Source: Pantoea sp050157905
GTDB lineage: Bacteria; Pseudomonadota; Gammaproteobacteria; Enterobacterales; Enterobacteriaceae
Direction: 5' to 3'
Length of the DNA stretch: 64,000 nt
NCBI RefSeq assembly: GCF_050157905.1
Contig: NZ_JBKIWZ010000001.1
Span: forward strand, 2,728,001-2,792,000
Part shown: positions 50,028-58,936 of the stretch, piece by piece
Layout: the number at the start of each line of letters is the position of its first letter
Position numbering within the stretch: position 1 is the stretch's first letter
The notes under the pieces: generated by a model
Databases searched by the model: none
Seen by the model: only the letters and a program-made list of their open reading frames with translations
What the model was told of the DNA's origin: nothing
Translations under genes and position numbers: made by a program

Positions 50028-50777
50028 TTACAGATGGTGGGTGAAAAAGCTCACCAGCGCCGTCAGGGCCGACGGGGTGATCTTATGCCCAATCGCTTTT
50101 TCGGAGAGCACAGTCAGATGCTGCGCCAGTCCCTTGTCACGTAGCGCCCTCTCCAGCCGCACGCTTTCCGCCCAGGGCACCACCTCATCCGCCTCACCAT
50201 GCCATAGCAGCAGTGGACGATCTGCCAGGGCTTCCAGCCGGTTACAGGGGTCATACTCCGCCAGCGGGGCCATGCGGGCGGCAAACTGTGCCTGTCGCGC
50301 TGGCGTGTCGGCCACCCGCGGCGGAAACAGCGACTGGCTGAGCTGCATAAAATAGCCTGAGCCCATCATACAGGCGACACTCTGGATCTGCGGATAGCGC
50401 GCCATCGCGCCCAGCGCGGTCATGCCGCCCATCGAGGCTCCCGCCACCGCAAAACGCCCCTCTGCAATCAGGTTGCTGCCATGCAGCGCGGCTTCCAGCT
50501 GCGGCAGTTCATCGATGTTCTGTTTCAGGATCTCCCAGAAGCGGTCAAGACGAGCCTCTGCGTCACCGTAATAACGCGCGCCGTGCAGCTCGGCGTCCGG
50601 CATCACCGCCCGGAATCCGGCCTGCGCCAGGGCCACTGCGAAGTAGGCATAGACCTCTTTAGATGAGGTAAACCCGTGATAAAACAGCACGGTGGGCAGC
50701 GGCTGATGCCGTTGTCCGGCGGGGGTGGCGTGCAGACAGTCGATACCGGCCAGCGTGTCGGTGGTGAGTTCGATCAT
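50028..50777 (-). CDS. yjfP: alpha/beta hydrolase, esterase YjfP
   Basis: A 249-residue carboxylesterase of the alpha/beta hydrolase fold. The oxyanion-hole region VLFYHGFTSSKEVYAYF lies near residue 30, with the nucleophile serine in AVAGASMGGMTALG. An acid aspartate follows in LLWHGEADEVVPW and the catalytic histidine in SEKAIGHKITPSAL. Same length as E. coli YjfP; natural substrate unknown. Divergent from the second chemoreceptor. Confidence 0.93.
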   Translation of the reverse strand: MIELTTDTLAGIDCLHATPAGQRHQPLPTVLFYHGFTSSKEVYAYFAVALAQAGFRAVMPDAELHGARYYGDAEARLDRFWEILKQNIDELPQLEAALHGSNLIAEGRFAVAGASMGGMTALGAMARYPQIQSVACMMGSGYFMQLSQSLFPPRVADTPARQAQFAARMAPLAEYDPCNRLEALADRPLLLWHGEADEVVPWAESVRLERALRDKGLAQHLTVLSEKAIGHKITPSALTALVSFFTHHL

Positions 50778-50873
50778 GGTCTCTCCTGAAGGGGGAAAAC
50801 AGGGAGTTCAAGTGTACGCGCTGCACAGGCGTTTGCGAAATCGCCTGCGCGGCAGACGCCGTTATTATCGCGC

Positions 50874-50900
50874 TAAACTTTTTCTGCGCATTGCCGTTGA
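50874..50900 (+). promoter_or_regulatory. sigma-28 (FliA) promoter of the second chemoreceptor gene
   Basis: TAAACTTT (50874-50881), an 11-bp spacer, then GCCGTTGA (50893-50900); 13 of 16 consensus bases with exact FliA spacing, 34 bp before the ATG. Confidence 0.72.
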
Positions 50901-50934
50901 TGGTGTACCCCTCTAACTTATTCAAAGGTAATTT

Positions 50935-52866
50935 ATGAAGCGTCTCTCTCTCAGCGGACTGAGTCTTGGCGTTAAGCTGTCAGTTATGACGTCCCTGAGC
51001 GTAGCGCTGCTGTTGCTGGTTCTGACACTGACTCAAAGCCACAATGCTTCGCGCCAGCTGGAAAATCTTGCCATCGATGACATGCACAATCAGGTGCAGG
51101 GCATCAGTGAAATGGCCTCTATGTTTAATGCCACCCTGACCGAAGAGGTGACACACTACACCAGTCTGTTTACCAGTTTTCTTCCTAAGGGTTTCAGCCT
51201 GGATGATACCGCCAGAGTGCAGGTGGGTGACTTTTCAACGCCGGTGCTGCGCGCCGGATTAAAGACGCTGAACCTCGATCAGACTGCCGTCGACGATTTC
51301 ACCGAACGCACCGCCGCCGTCGCCACCATTTTCGTACGCGACGGCGATGATTTTATCCGTATTTCAACCTCGCTGAAAAAGCAGGATGGCAGCCGCGCGA
51401 TTGGCACCCAGCTCGACCGTAGCGGTGCAGCATGGAAAAGCGTTCATCAGGGCAACGTCTATCAGGGTCTGGCTACTCTGTTTGGCCATCGCTACATCAC
51501 ACAGTATCAGCCGGTCAGAGATGAGCGTGGCAACGTCGTCGCCATCCTGTTTGTTGGCGTAGGCATTGATAAACAGTATGCGATGATGCGTGAAAAGATC
51601 CTGGCGCGCCGACTGAGCGACAGCGGTCGCTTCTTTGTACTCAACGGTACGCCCGGCAAGACGCAGGGCCAGTATCTGTTCGCACAGGAAGATGAAGGAA
51701 AACAGCCCGCGTGGGACAGCGCCATCTTAACGCCTTTGCTGACGCAGTCGCAGGGTATGCAGCAGGTAGAGATCGACGGTGAGCAAAAGATCCTGGCCTG
51801 GCAGCATCTGCCGGGCTGGAACTGGGTCATCACCGGCGAAGTCAACCAGGCCAGCCTGCTTGCCCCCATCATGCAGAGCCGGAACCTGTTCCTGATCACC
51901 GGACTGGTGCTGGTGGTGATCTTTGCGCTGGGGTATGTCTGGTACAGCCGTCGGGCGATTACCCGTCCGCTGCAGCAGGTTATTCATCTGGCGGAGCAGT
52001 ACGCTGCCGGTAATCTGCAGGTCCATCTGGAAACCCCGCGACGTGACGAAGTGGGCCAGCTGATCATCGCCATTAACGGCATTGGCAATGGCCTGGAGAA
52101 AATCGTCAGCCAGGTGCGTGGTGCCGCCCAGGAGATCAGCCAGGGCACTGACACTATTGCGGCCAGCAGCCATAACATCAGCGAGCAGATCGGGCGTCAG
52201 GCCAGCAGCGTGGAGGAGACGTCCGCCAGCATGGAGCAGTTTGGTGCCACGGTTGAGCACACTGCAGACAGCCTGCGTCAGGCGATGTCACTGGTGGCCG
52301 AAGCCAGCGAGATTGTCAGTCATGGCAGCCAGACGGTGATTCGTTCGGTCAGCACCATGTCGGCCATTAAGGTTTCCTCGCAGAGCATTGCGGATATTAC
52401 ACACGTCATTGAGTCGATCGCCTTCCAGACCAATATCCTGGCGCTGAACGCCGCGGTGGAAGCCGCGCGCGCTGGTGAACAGGGTCGCGGTTTTGCGGTA
52501 GTCGCCGCCGAAGTGCGCGCACTGGCGCAGCGTTCTGCGCAGGCCGCCAAAGAGATTGACGGGCTGATTGCGACCTCCATCGGCAACGTGGCCGAAGGTC
52601 ATCAGCTGTCTGAGCAGACGCGCGATGCGATGACCGACATTGTGACGCACATCGAGCAGGTGCAGGCGCTGATGGGCGAGATCAATGTGGCGGCGCAGCA
52701 GCAGGCGGCGGGCATTGGTCAGGTCAATCAGGCGATGAACCAGATCAGCCAGGCCACGCATCAGAACAGTGAACTGGTGGCTCAGGCGGAGAACAGCGCA
52801 CAGAGTCTGAGCGATAAAGGACATCACCTGACGCAGCTGGTCAGCGTTTTCAGCCTGAAATCCTGA
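50935..52866 (+). CDS. methyl-accepting chemotaxis protein with large Cache-type sensor
   Basis: A 643-residue chemoreceptor. TM1 (about 14-34) is followed by a long periplasmic Cache 3/Cache 2-type sensor (about 40-315, TIFVRDGDDFIRISTSL, GHRYITQYQPV, AILFVGVGIDKQYAMMREKI). TM2 (about 322-342), a HAMP domain and the signalling hairpin with NILALNAAVEAARAGEQGRG complete it. The C-terminus lacks a NWETF tether. Such sensors often bind small organic acids or amines; the ligand is unknown. ATG 50935 follows AAAGGT. Confidence 0.93.
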   Translation: MKRLSLSGLSLGVKLSVMTSLSVALLLLVLTLTQSHNASRQLENLAIDDMHNQVQGISEMASMFNATLTEEVTHYTSLFTSFLPKGFSLDDTARVQVGDFSTPVLRAGLKTLNLDQTAVDDFTERTAAVATIFVRDGDDFIRISTSLKKQDGSRAIGTQLDRSGAAWKSVHQGNVYQGLATLFGHRYITQYQPVRDERGNVVAILFVGVGIDKQYAMMREKILARRLSDSGRFFVLNGTPGKTQGQYLFAQEDEGKQPAWDSAILTPLLTQSQGMQQVEIDGEQKILAWQHLPGWNWVITGEVNQASLLAPIMQSRNLFLITGLVLVVIFALGYVWYSRRAITRPLQQVIHLAEQYAAGNLQVHLETPRRDEVGQLIIAINGIGNGLEKIVSQVRGAAQEISQGTDTIAASSHNISEQIGRQASSVEETSASMEQFGATVEHTADSLRQAMSLVAEASEIVSHGSQTVIRSVSTMSAIKVSSQSIADITHVIESIAFQTNILALNAAVEAARAGEQGRGFAVVAAEVRALAQRSAQAAKEIDGLIATSIGNVAEGHQLSEQTRDAMTDIVTHIEQVQALMGEINVAAQQQAAGIGQVNQAMNQISQATHQNSELVAQAENSAQSLSDKGHHLTQLVSVFSLKS

Positions 52867-52921
52867 CGACGTTCAGGGCGATGACATACACTTACTGTTT
52901 CGTCCTGAACCGGGGGTTGCT

Positions 52922-53248
52922 ATGCGTTCCGTTTATTTACTGGTGATAAGTCTGTTGCTGGCAGGCTGTTCCGCGCTTGAGACAACACCTAAAGCGCCGC
53001 CCGCACCGACGTCGCAGGCGCAGGAGATATCACGGGCGCAGAGTGGCGGTTTACCGAGGCTGGGCAACATTACCGTCAATGTGCACGGGTCGCCGGATGA
53101 TGCGCAGCGGGCCGTTGCCGCGCAGGCGAATCAGGCTGGCGCCGCTTACTATCAGATTGTGATGCTGAGCGAAACGGTCATGCCGGGCTTATGGTACGCC
53201 AGCGCCATACTCTATGGCGCCTCACCGGCCGCAGGCGCGCGCCAGTAG
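52922..53248 (+). CDS. bsmA: biofilm peroxide resistance lipoprotein BsmA (DUF1471)
   Basis: A 108-residue lipoprotein with lipobox VISLLLAGC (Cys at 16), a Pro/Ala-rich linker and a YhcN/DUF1471 domain (GNITVNVHGSPDDAQRAVAA, GAAYYQIVMLSETVMPGLWY). E. coli BsmA (YjfO) affects biofilm, motility and stress tolerance. Its last 27 bp overlap the end of convergent aidB. It may share transcription with the upstream chemoreceptor, 55 bp away. Confidence 0.87.
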   Translation: MRSVYLLVISLLLAGCSALETTPKAPPAPTSQAQEISRAQSGGLPRLGNITVNVHGSPDDAQRAVAAQANQAGAAYYQIVMLSETVMPGLWYASAILYGASPAAGARQ

Positions 53249-54850
53249 CCGCTCGATCACGACCGGATCCAGCGGACGTAAACCGCGGGGATCGAGCCAC
53301 TGCTGGCACCAGGCATCGGCCAGCGGCGGTTCGGCATATTTCAGCAGCTGCGCGCCTGTTGCCAGCTGCAGCAGCGCGCGGGTTACCTCGCGTGCCTGCT
53401 CTTCAGGCACCTGACGGAGTTTCAGCCGCAGCTGACGCCAGCCGGCATCAAAGTGACGATTACTCCCTTTCACCGTCTCAAATTCCTGGTTCAGCATTGT
53501 CATCACGTCGGCATGACGGCCAAGCACGCGCAGAACATCCAGGCACATGACGTTGCCCGATCCCTCCCAGATACTGTTCACCGGCATATCACGATAGAGA
53601 CGAGGCAGCTCACTCGCTTCGCAGTAACCGATGCCGCCCAGCACTTCCATCGACTCCGCTACAAATGGCATTCCTGCTTTGCAGATCTGATATTTCGCTG
53701 CCGGGGTCATTAGCCGGGCAAAAGTGGCCTCATGTGCGTTTGCCGGTTGTGACCAGGCGCGCGCCAGCCGCATCAGCAGCGCGGTTTGTCCCTCCAGTTG
53801 CAACGCCTGCCGGGCCAGCACCTGCCGCATCAGGGGCTGCGCCAGCAGACTCTTGCCCATGACCTGACGCTGATGCGCATGCCAGAGCGCTACTGAGAAG
53901 GCGCGGCGCATCTGGCCATGGCTGCCGAGCGCGCAGTCGAAACGTGTCATCCCGGCCATTTTCAGGATCAGCCGCACGCCTTCGCCCTCTTCTCCCAGCA
54001 GCCAGCCGGTCGCGTCGCGGAACTCCACCTCACCGCTGGCGTTCGAGCGATTGCCCAGCTTATCTTTGAGCTGTTCAAGCTGAATGGCGTTACGTGTCCC
54101 GTCGGGCAGCAGGCGCGGCAGGAAAAAGCAGCTTAAGCCGACAGGCGTCTGAGCCAGCACCAGATGTGCATCGCTCTGCGGCACGGAAAAGAACCACTTG
54201 TGGCCGGTCAGCCGGTAAGCTTCGCCGGGGCCTCGCGTGTCCAGCGGTTCCGCGCGGGTGGTACTGATAAGCAGATCGCTGCCGCCCTGCTTTTCTGTCA
54301 TTCCCATCCCGATCAGCAGCCCCCGTTTCTGGTCGCCAGGCTGGGCATGAGTGTCGTAACGATCGCTGAGCAGCGGATCGATCCAGTCTTCAAACTGGGC
54401 GGGCAGCCAGCGCTGAAGCAACGGAATCGCTGCATGCGTCATCGTCATGGGGCAAAGCGTGCCCGCCTCTACCTGGGCGTGCAGAATAAAGCGCGCCGCG
54501 CGCGCCACACCCGCCTGCTCACGTACCGTCGGTTGCCAGCTGAGGTTATGCAGCCGGCTGGCACAGACGCCCTGCATCAGTAAGTGCCAGGCGGGATGAA
54601 AACGGACCTCGTCCAGGCGCTCGCCCCGGGCGTCGTAGCGCAGCAGTTCAGGGGGTTCTGCATTGGCAAGCCGGCCCAGCTCCAGCGACTCGGCGCTGCC
54701 CAGCTGCTGGCCCACCGACGCCAGCCATTCCCGATCCCAGCCGGCCCCTTCGCGAGACAGCGCCTCGCCGAGCGGCGTATCAGACAGGAAGAGGTTGCTG
54801 TTGCTCAGAGGATGAGGCTGATTAAAAACGGTGTGTGTTGTCCAGGTCAT
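53222..54850 (-). CDS. aidB: acyl-CoA dehydrogenase-family DNA-alkylation response protein
   Basis: AidB is a flavoprotein of the Ada adaptive response that binds DNA and may destroy alkylating agents; 542 residues. It starts MTWTTHTVFNQPHPLSNSNL and shows GLLIGMGMTEKQGGSDLLIS, GHKWFFSVPQSDAHLVLAQT, GGIGYCEASELPRLYRDMPV and a C-terminal DNA-binding region. ATG 54850 has AAGGAG 5 bp ahead, preferred over a GTG two codons earlier. No Ada-box was identified upstream. Confidence 0.95.
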   Translation of the reverse strand: MTWTTHTVFNQPHPLSNSNLFLSDTPLGEALSREGAGWDREWLASVGQQLGSAESLELGRLANAEPPELLRYDARGERLDEVRFHPAWHLLMQGVCASRLHNLSWQPTVREQAGVARAARFILHAQVEAGTLCPMTMTHAAIPLLQRWLPAQFEDWIDPLLSDRYDTHAQPGDQKRGLLIGMGMTEKQGGSDLLISTTRAEPLDTRGPGEAYRLTGHKWFFSVPQSDAHLVLAQTPVGLSCFFLPRLLPDGTRNAIQLEQLKDKLGNRSNASGEVEFRDATGWLLGEEGEGVRLILKMAGMTRFDCALGSHGQMRRAFSVALWHAHQRQVMGKSLLAQPLMRQVLARQALQLEGQTALLMRLARAWSQPANAHEATFARLMTPAAKYQICKAGMPFVAESMEVLGGIGYCEASELPRLYRDMPVNSIWEGSGNVMCLDVLRVLGRHADVMTMLNQEFETVKGSNRHFDAGWRQLRLKLRQVPEEQAREVTRALLQLATGAQLLKYAEPPLADAWCQQWLDPRGLRPLDPVVIERLLARACGR

Positions 54851-54945
54851 AACCACTCCTTACGGAAGTCACTCAGTCAGTATGCGAGTGACGCAAGGTT
54901 ATGCCTGGTACAGAAACGAATGTGTGGCGGGGATCACAGGGAAAA

Positions 54946-55680
54946 TCAGGCGTTGCGCTGGCGCACCGCTTCGAACAGGCAGACACCGGTTGCGACTGAC
55001 ACATTCAGTGAAGAGACGCTACCCGCCATCGGAATGCTGATCAGCTCATCACAGTGTTCGCGGGTCAGACGACGCATCCCTTCGCCTTCCGCGCCCATGA
55101 CCAGCGCCATCGGGCCGGTCATTTTGCTCTGGAAGACCGTATGGTCAGCTTCACCTGCGGTACCGACCACCCAGATGTTGTACTCCTGCAGCAGACGCAG
55201 CGTACGGGCCAGGTTAGTGACACGGATCAATGGCACACTCTCGGCCGCCCCACTGGCCACTTTTTTAGCGGTGGCATTCAGCGGCGCAGAGCGATCTTTT
55301 GGTACGATAACCGCGTGAACGCCCGCCGCATCGGCACTGCGCAGACAGGCTCCCAGATTGTGCGGATCCGTTACGCCATCCAGTACCAGCAGGAAGGGTT
55401 TTTCCAGACCCTGCAGCAGGTCCGGCAGGTCGCCTTCCTGATACTGACGGCCGGGTTTCACCCGGGCGATGATCCCCTGATGAACACCACCTTCAACCTG
55501 GCTGTCGAGCCATTTGCGCTCCGCCAGCTGAATCACGATCCCCTGAGCTTCCAGCGCGGCAATAACAGGTTGCAGGCGACGGTCGTCGCGGCCTTTGAGG
55601 ATAAAGACTTCCTGGAAACGTTGTGGGTTACGTTCCAGCAGCGCCTGCACGGCGTGGATACCAAAAATAATTTCGCTCAT
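54946..55680 (-). CDS. rlmB: 23S rRNA (guanosine2251-2'-O)-methyltransferase
   Basis: A SPOUT-class methyltransferase modifying Gm2251 in the ribosomal P-loop. The 244-residue protein has an N-terminal RNA-binding substrate domain (GIHAVQALLERNPQRFQEVF). The knotted C-domain holds LLVLDGVTDPHNLGACLRSA, ALVMGAEGEGMRRLTREHCD and ISIPMAGSVSSLNVSVATGV. Downstream of rnr, as in E. coli. Confidence 0.97.
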   Translation of the reverse strand: MSEIIFGIHAVQALLERNPQRFQEVFILKGRDDRRLQPVIAALEAQGIVIQLAERKWLDSQVEGGVHQGIIARVKPGRQYQEGDLPDLLQGLEKPFLLVLDGVTDPHNLGACLRSADAAGVHAVIVPKDRSAPLNATAKKVASGAAESVPLIRVTNLARTLRLLQEYNIWVVGTAGEADHTVFQSKMTGPMALVMGAEGEGMRRLTREHCDELISIPMAGSVSSLNVSVATGVCLFEAVRQRNA

Positions 55681-55713
55681 CGATCTGCTCAGTGTTTAGA
55701 AATAAATGAATAA

Positions 55714-55741
55714 CCGCCCTCTCTTTGGGAAGAGAAGGCGG
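55714..55741 (-). terminator. hairpin between rnr and rlmB
   Basis: CCGCC/GGCGG and TCTCT/AGAGA paired stems around TTGGGA, separated by one mismatch, 21 bp after the rnr stop and followed on the minus strand by TTATTCATTTATTT. Possibly a partial terminator tuning rlmB expression. Confidence 0.5.
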
Positions 55742-55761
55742 ATGCGCGTATCAGATCAGAC

Positions 55762-58257
55762 TCAGCTCTCAGGCTCAGCCTTTTTTCTGGCACGCTTCGC
55801 CTTTGTGGCGGCGGCGATTTTACGGGTTTTTTCCGAGACGTTTTTACTTTTTTTCCCGCCACTCTCTGCGGTGCCTTTTCCCTTGTTGCCGCGGAACGCA
55901 GCATCCGGCTCGAAATTCGACTTTTTGCTCACGTTACGCCGACGCTTCGCCGGCGCCTGGTCGTCACGCTTCGCGCGGTCACGCGCGGTTTTGCCTTCAC
56001 CGCGCACCTGGCGCTGGCTGGCGATCAGGGCGAAGTCGATCTTACGCTCGTCCATGTGAACGGCTTCTACCCGTACTTCAACCGCGTCCCCCAGGCGATA
56101 GGTGCGACCGCCAGATTCGCCGATCAGACGCTGACCTACCGGGTCAAAACGGTAGTAGTCGTTGTCGAGCGTCGAGACGTGGACCAGACCATCAATAAAG
56201 AGATCGCTCAGGCGGACAAAGAAACCAAAGCCGGTAACGCTGGAGATCACGCCGTTGAAGACGTTGCCGACCTGATCCTGCATGAAGTCACATTTGAGCC
56301 AGTCCGCGACATCGCGCGTCGCTTCATCGGCACGGCGTTCAGTCAGGGAGCAGTGAAGACCCAGCTGCAGCATCTGCGGCATGTCGTAGTGATAGCCGCC
56401 GGTCGCCGTCGTCATATCGCTGGCTACGCTGCGCTCTTTCGGCATCAGGTATTTGATCGCGCGCTGCACCAGACCTTTTCCCTGATCCTGCTCTTTGGCC
56501 AGCAGATATTTGATGGCGCGGTGCAGCGTCAGGTCCGGATAACGACGAATCGGTGACGTAAAGTGGGCATACGACGAGAGCGCCAGACCAAAGTGGCCAC
56601 GGTTTTCCGGATCGTACACAGCCTGCTTCATAGAACGCAGCAGCATGGTTTGCAGCATTTCTGCATCAGGACGGTCAGCGACCTGCTTCAGCAGAGCCGC
56701 ATAATCGACCGGCTGCGGTTTGTTGCCACCGGGCAGGCTCAGACCCAGCTCGTTGAGCACGGTCCGGAAGCTCTTGATGCTCTCATCTGTCGGGCGATCG
56801 TGATCGCGGAACAGCGCGGGTTCCTGATTTTTCTCTACAAAGCGTGCCGAGGCGATGTTAGCCAGGATCATGCACTCTTCGATCAGCTTGTGCGCGTCAT
56901 TGCGCGACGCGCGTTCGACGCGCTCAATACGGCGCTCGGCGTTGAAGATAAACTTCGCCTCTTCCGTTTCAAAGGAAATGCCGCCGCGCTCTTCGCGCGC
57001 CGCATCCAGCACCTGATAGAGGTTATGCAGCTCTTCCAGGTCTTTCACCAGCGGCGCGTAGTGCTGACGTAATTCTGTGTCGCCCTGCAGAATGTTCCAG
57101 ACTTTGTTATAAGTCAGACGCGCATGGGAGTTCATCACCGCTTCGTAGTGTTTAAAGCCGGTGAGTTTACCTTTGCTGGAAATGGTCATTTCGCAGACCA
57201 TACAGAGGCGGTCAACCTGCGGATTGAGCGAACATAAGCCGTTGGACAGCACTTCCGGCAGCATCGGTACGACCTGCGATGGGAAGTAGACCGAGGTACC
57301 ACGCTGGTGCGCTTCGTTATCCAGAGGCGTGCCCGGACGAACGTAGTAGCTGACATCGGCGATAGCGACCCACAGACGCCATCCGCCACCGCGTTTCTTC
57401 TCACAGTAGACGGCATCGTCGAAATCACGTGCATCTTCACCATCAATGGTGACCAGCGGCAGCTTGCGCAGATCGACGCGGCCTTTTTTCGCCTCTTCCG
57501 GCACCTCTTCTTTCAGCTGGCTGACCTGCGCTTCCACTTCCGGCGGCCAGGTGTGAGGGATTTCATGGGTGCGCAGCGCCATATCCACGGCCAGGCTGGT
57601 GCCCATATCATCGCCCAGGATCTCCGTCACTTTACCAATCGCCTTGCTGCGACGGTTAGGACGCTGAACCAGCTCCACCACTACCACGGACCCCATGCGG
57701 GCGTTCATCGTCTCTTCCGGCGGAATGAGAATATCGAAACTCAGGCGGCTGTCGTCCGGTACCACGAAGCCCGCTCCGGCATCGGTAAAGTAGCGGCCAA
57801 CGATCTGATTGTTGCGGGGCTCCTGCACGCGAACCACGCGCGCCTCACGACGGCCTTTGCGGTCCGCACCCAGCGGCTGCGCCAGAATCACATCCCCATG
57901 CATGCAGAATTTCATCTGTTCAGCAGACAGGTAGAGGTCATCTTTCTGACCTTCAGCCCGCAGGAAGCCATAGCCATCACGATGGCCGATAACTTTACCG
58001 CGCAGGAGGTCAAGACGTTCTGGCAGCGCATAGCATTGACGGCGGGTGAAGACCAGCTGACCATCACGCTCCATTGCGCGAAGGCGGCGACGCAGCGCCT
58101 CAAGTTGCTCTTCGTTGTGCAGATTCATCTCTTCAGCCAGCTCTTCACGGCTGGCCGGTTTTTCACGTTTCTCTAACAGAGCCAGAATAAATTCCCGGCT
58201 TGGAATAGGATTTTCGTATTTTTCAGCTTCTCTATCCTGAAAAGGATCTTTTGACAT
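55762..58257 (-). CDS. rnr: ribonuclease R
   Basis: RNase R is a processive 3'-5' exoribonuclease that degrades structured RNA and acts in trans-translation; 831 residues. An N-terminal HTH is followed by two cold-shock domains and the RNB catalytic domain with VTIDGEDARDFDDAVYCEKK (catalytic aspartates). The S1 domain (GNVFNGVISSVTGFGFFVRL) and a Lys/Arg-rich tail follow. ATG 58257 (MSKDPFQDREAEKYENPIPS). It is 18 residues longer than E. coli because of an internal duplication (RAIKYLLAKEQ and RAIKYLMPKER) near 56446-56525. Confidence 0.96.
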   Translation of the reverse strand: MSKDPFQDREAEKYENPIPSREFILALLEKREKPASREELAEEMNLHNEEQLEALRRRLRAMERDGQLVFTRRQCYALPERLDLLRGKVIGHRDGYGFLRAEGQKDDLYLSAEQMKFCMHGDVILAQPLGADRKGRREARVVRVQEPRNNQIVGRYFTDAGAGFVVPDDSRLSFDILIPPEETMNARMGSVVVVELVQRPNRRSKAIGKVTEILGDDMGTSLAVDMALRTHEIPHTWPPEVEAQVSQLKEEVPEEAKKGRVDLRKLPLVTIDGEDARDFDDAVYCEKKRGGGWRLWVAIADVSYYVRPGTPLDNEAHQRGTSVYFPSQVVPMLPEVLSNGLCSLNPQVDRLCMVCEMTISSKGKLTGFKHYEAVMNSHARLTYNKVWNILQGDTELRQHYAPLVKDLEELHNLYQVLDAAREERGGISFETEEAKFIFNAERRIERVERASRNDAHKLIEECMILANIASARFVEKNQEPALFRDHDRPTDESIKSFRTVLNELGLSLPGGNKPQPVDYAALLKQVADRPDAEMLQTMLLRSMKQAVYDPENRGHFGLALSSYAHFTSPIRRYPDLTLHRAIKYLLAKEQDQGKGLVQRAIKYLMPKERSVASDMTTATGGYHYDMPQMLQLGLHCSLTERRADEATRDVADWLKCDFMQDQVGNVFNGVISSVTGFGFFVRLSDLFIDGLVHVSTLDNDYYRFDPVGQRLIGESGGRTYRLGDAVEVRVEAVHMDERKIDFALIASQRQVRGEGKTARDRAKRDDQAPAKRRRNVSKKSNFEPDAAFRGNKGKGTAESGGKKSKNVSEKTRKIAAATKAKRARKKAEPES

Positions 58258-58273
58258 AACGGTTCCTCCGATG

Positions 58274-58717
58274 TCATTTAATATTTGATTCCGCTGGCGA
58301 CAGGGACAGAATGATTTCATAGAGTGGTGTATTCCCTTCGACCAAATCTGCCAGCGTATAGCTATCCAGCTCCTGCAAAAATCGCTGCACTGCATCATGC
58401 AGAGCCTGCTTAAGACGGCAGGCTGGCGTAATGGCGCAGGAGGCGCAATCCACTAATTGTAGTGGTTCCATTTTTCGTACGACATCGCCGATCACAATCT
58501 CGCGGGGTGACATCCCCAGACGAATCCCGCCGTTCTTACCGCGTGTCGCAGCGACGTAGCCTTCCCGGCTCAGCTGATTAATGATTTTGACCATGTGGTT
58601 ACGTGACAAACCGTACGTGTTCGTCACTTCCGTAATATTGGTCTGCTGGCCTTCGGGCAGGGAGGCCAGATAAATCAGGGCCCGCAGGCCATAATCAGTA
58701 AAACTTGTGAGCTGCAC
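58274..58717 (-). CDS. nsrR: nitric-oxide-sensing repressor NsrR, variant cysteine spacing
   Basis: A Rrf2-family Fe-S repressor of NO-detoxification genes, 147 residues. The winged helix includes LRALIYLASLPEGQQTNITE and GLSRNHMVKIINQLSREGYV. The cluster cysteines are Cys91, Cys94 and Cys100 (VDCASCAITPACR), giving C-x2-C-x5-C; the E. coli protein, from memory, has C-x4-C-x5-C. Heads nsrR-rnr-rlmB with a 16-bp gap to rnr, as in E. coli. Confidence 0.93.
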   Translation of the reverse strand: MQLTSFTDYGLRALIYLASLPEGQQTNITEVTNTYGLSRNHMVKIINQLSREGYVAATRGKNGGIRLGMSPREIVIGDVVRKMEPLQLVDCASCAITPACRLKQALHDAVQRFLQELDSYTLADLVEGNTPLYEIILSLSPAESNIK

Positions 58718-58900
58718 AGTAACCTCAGTAAAACTTCAGGCACGACATCGTGCAAATCGCTTTACGGTTGATGTCAGAATTAATTTGGATCGCCATTCGA
58801 TTAACTACGATGATAAACCAGAGTCTGTTTTGACGTGCGTTTTTTTCAGCCAGCACAGGATTTGACAAGCGAAGGGAGCTTAAGTGGCATCAGAGAGTGG

Positions 58901-58929
58901 AAAAAACAAGGGCCGGACAGTGTCCGGCC
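58901..58929 (-). terminator. purA terminator
   Basis: Minus strand AGGCCGGACA and TGTCCGGCC hairpin followed by CTTGTTTTTT, 7 bp after the purA stop. Confidence 0.92.
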
Positions 58930-58936
58930 TGAATGA

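Noticed and set aside
53222..53248. Frameshift or misannotation where bsmA and aidB overlap
   Set aside because: Both reading frames are intact with family-typical ends; a 27-bp convergent overlap is small and plausible.
57307..58176. 289-codon plus-strand open frame opposite rnr
   Set aside because: Shadow of the RNase R gene, which matches its family from end to end.
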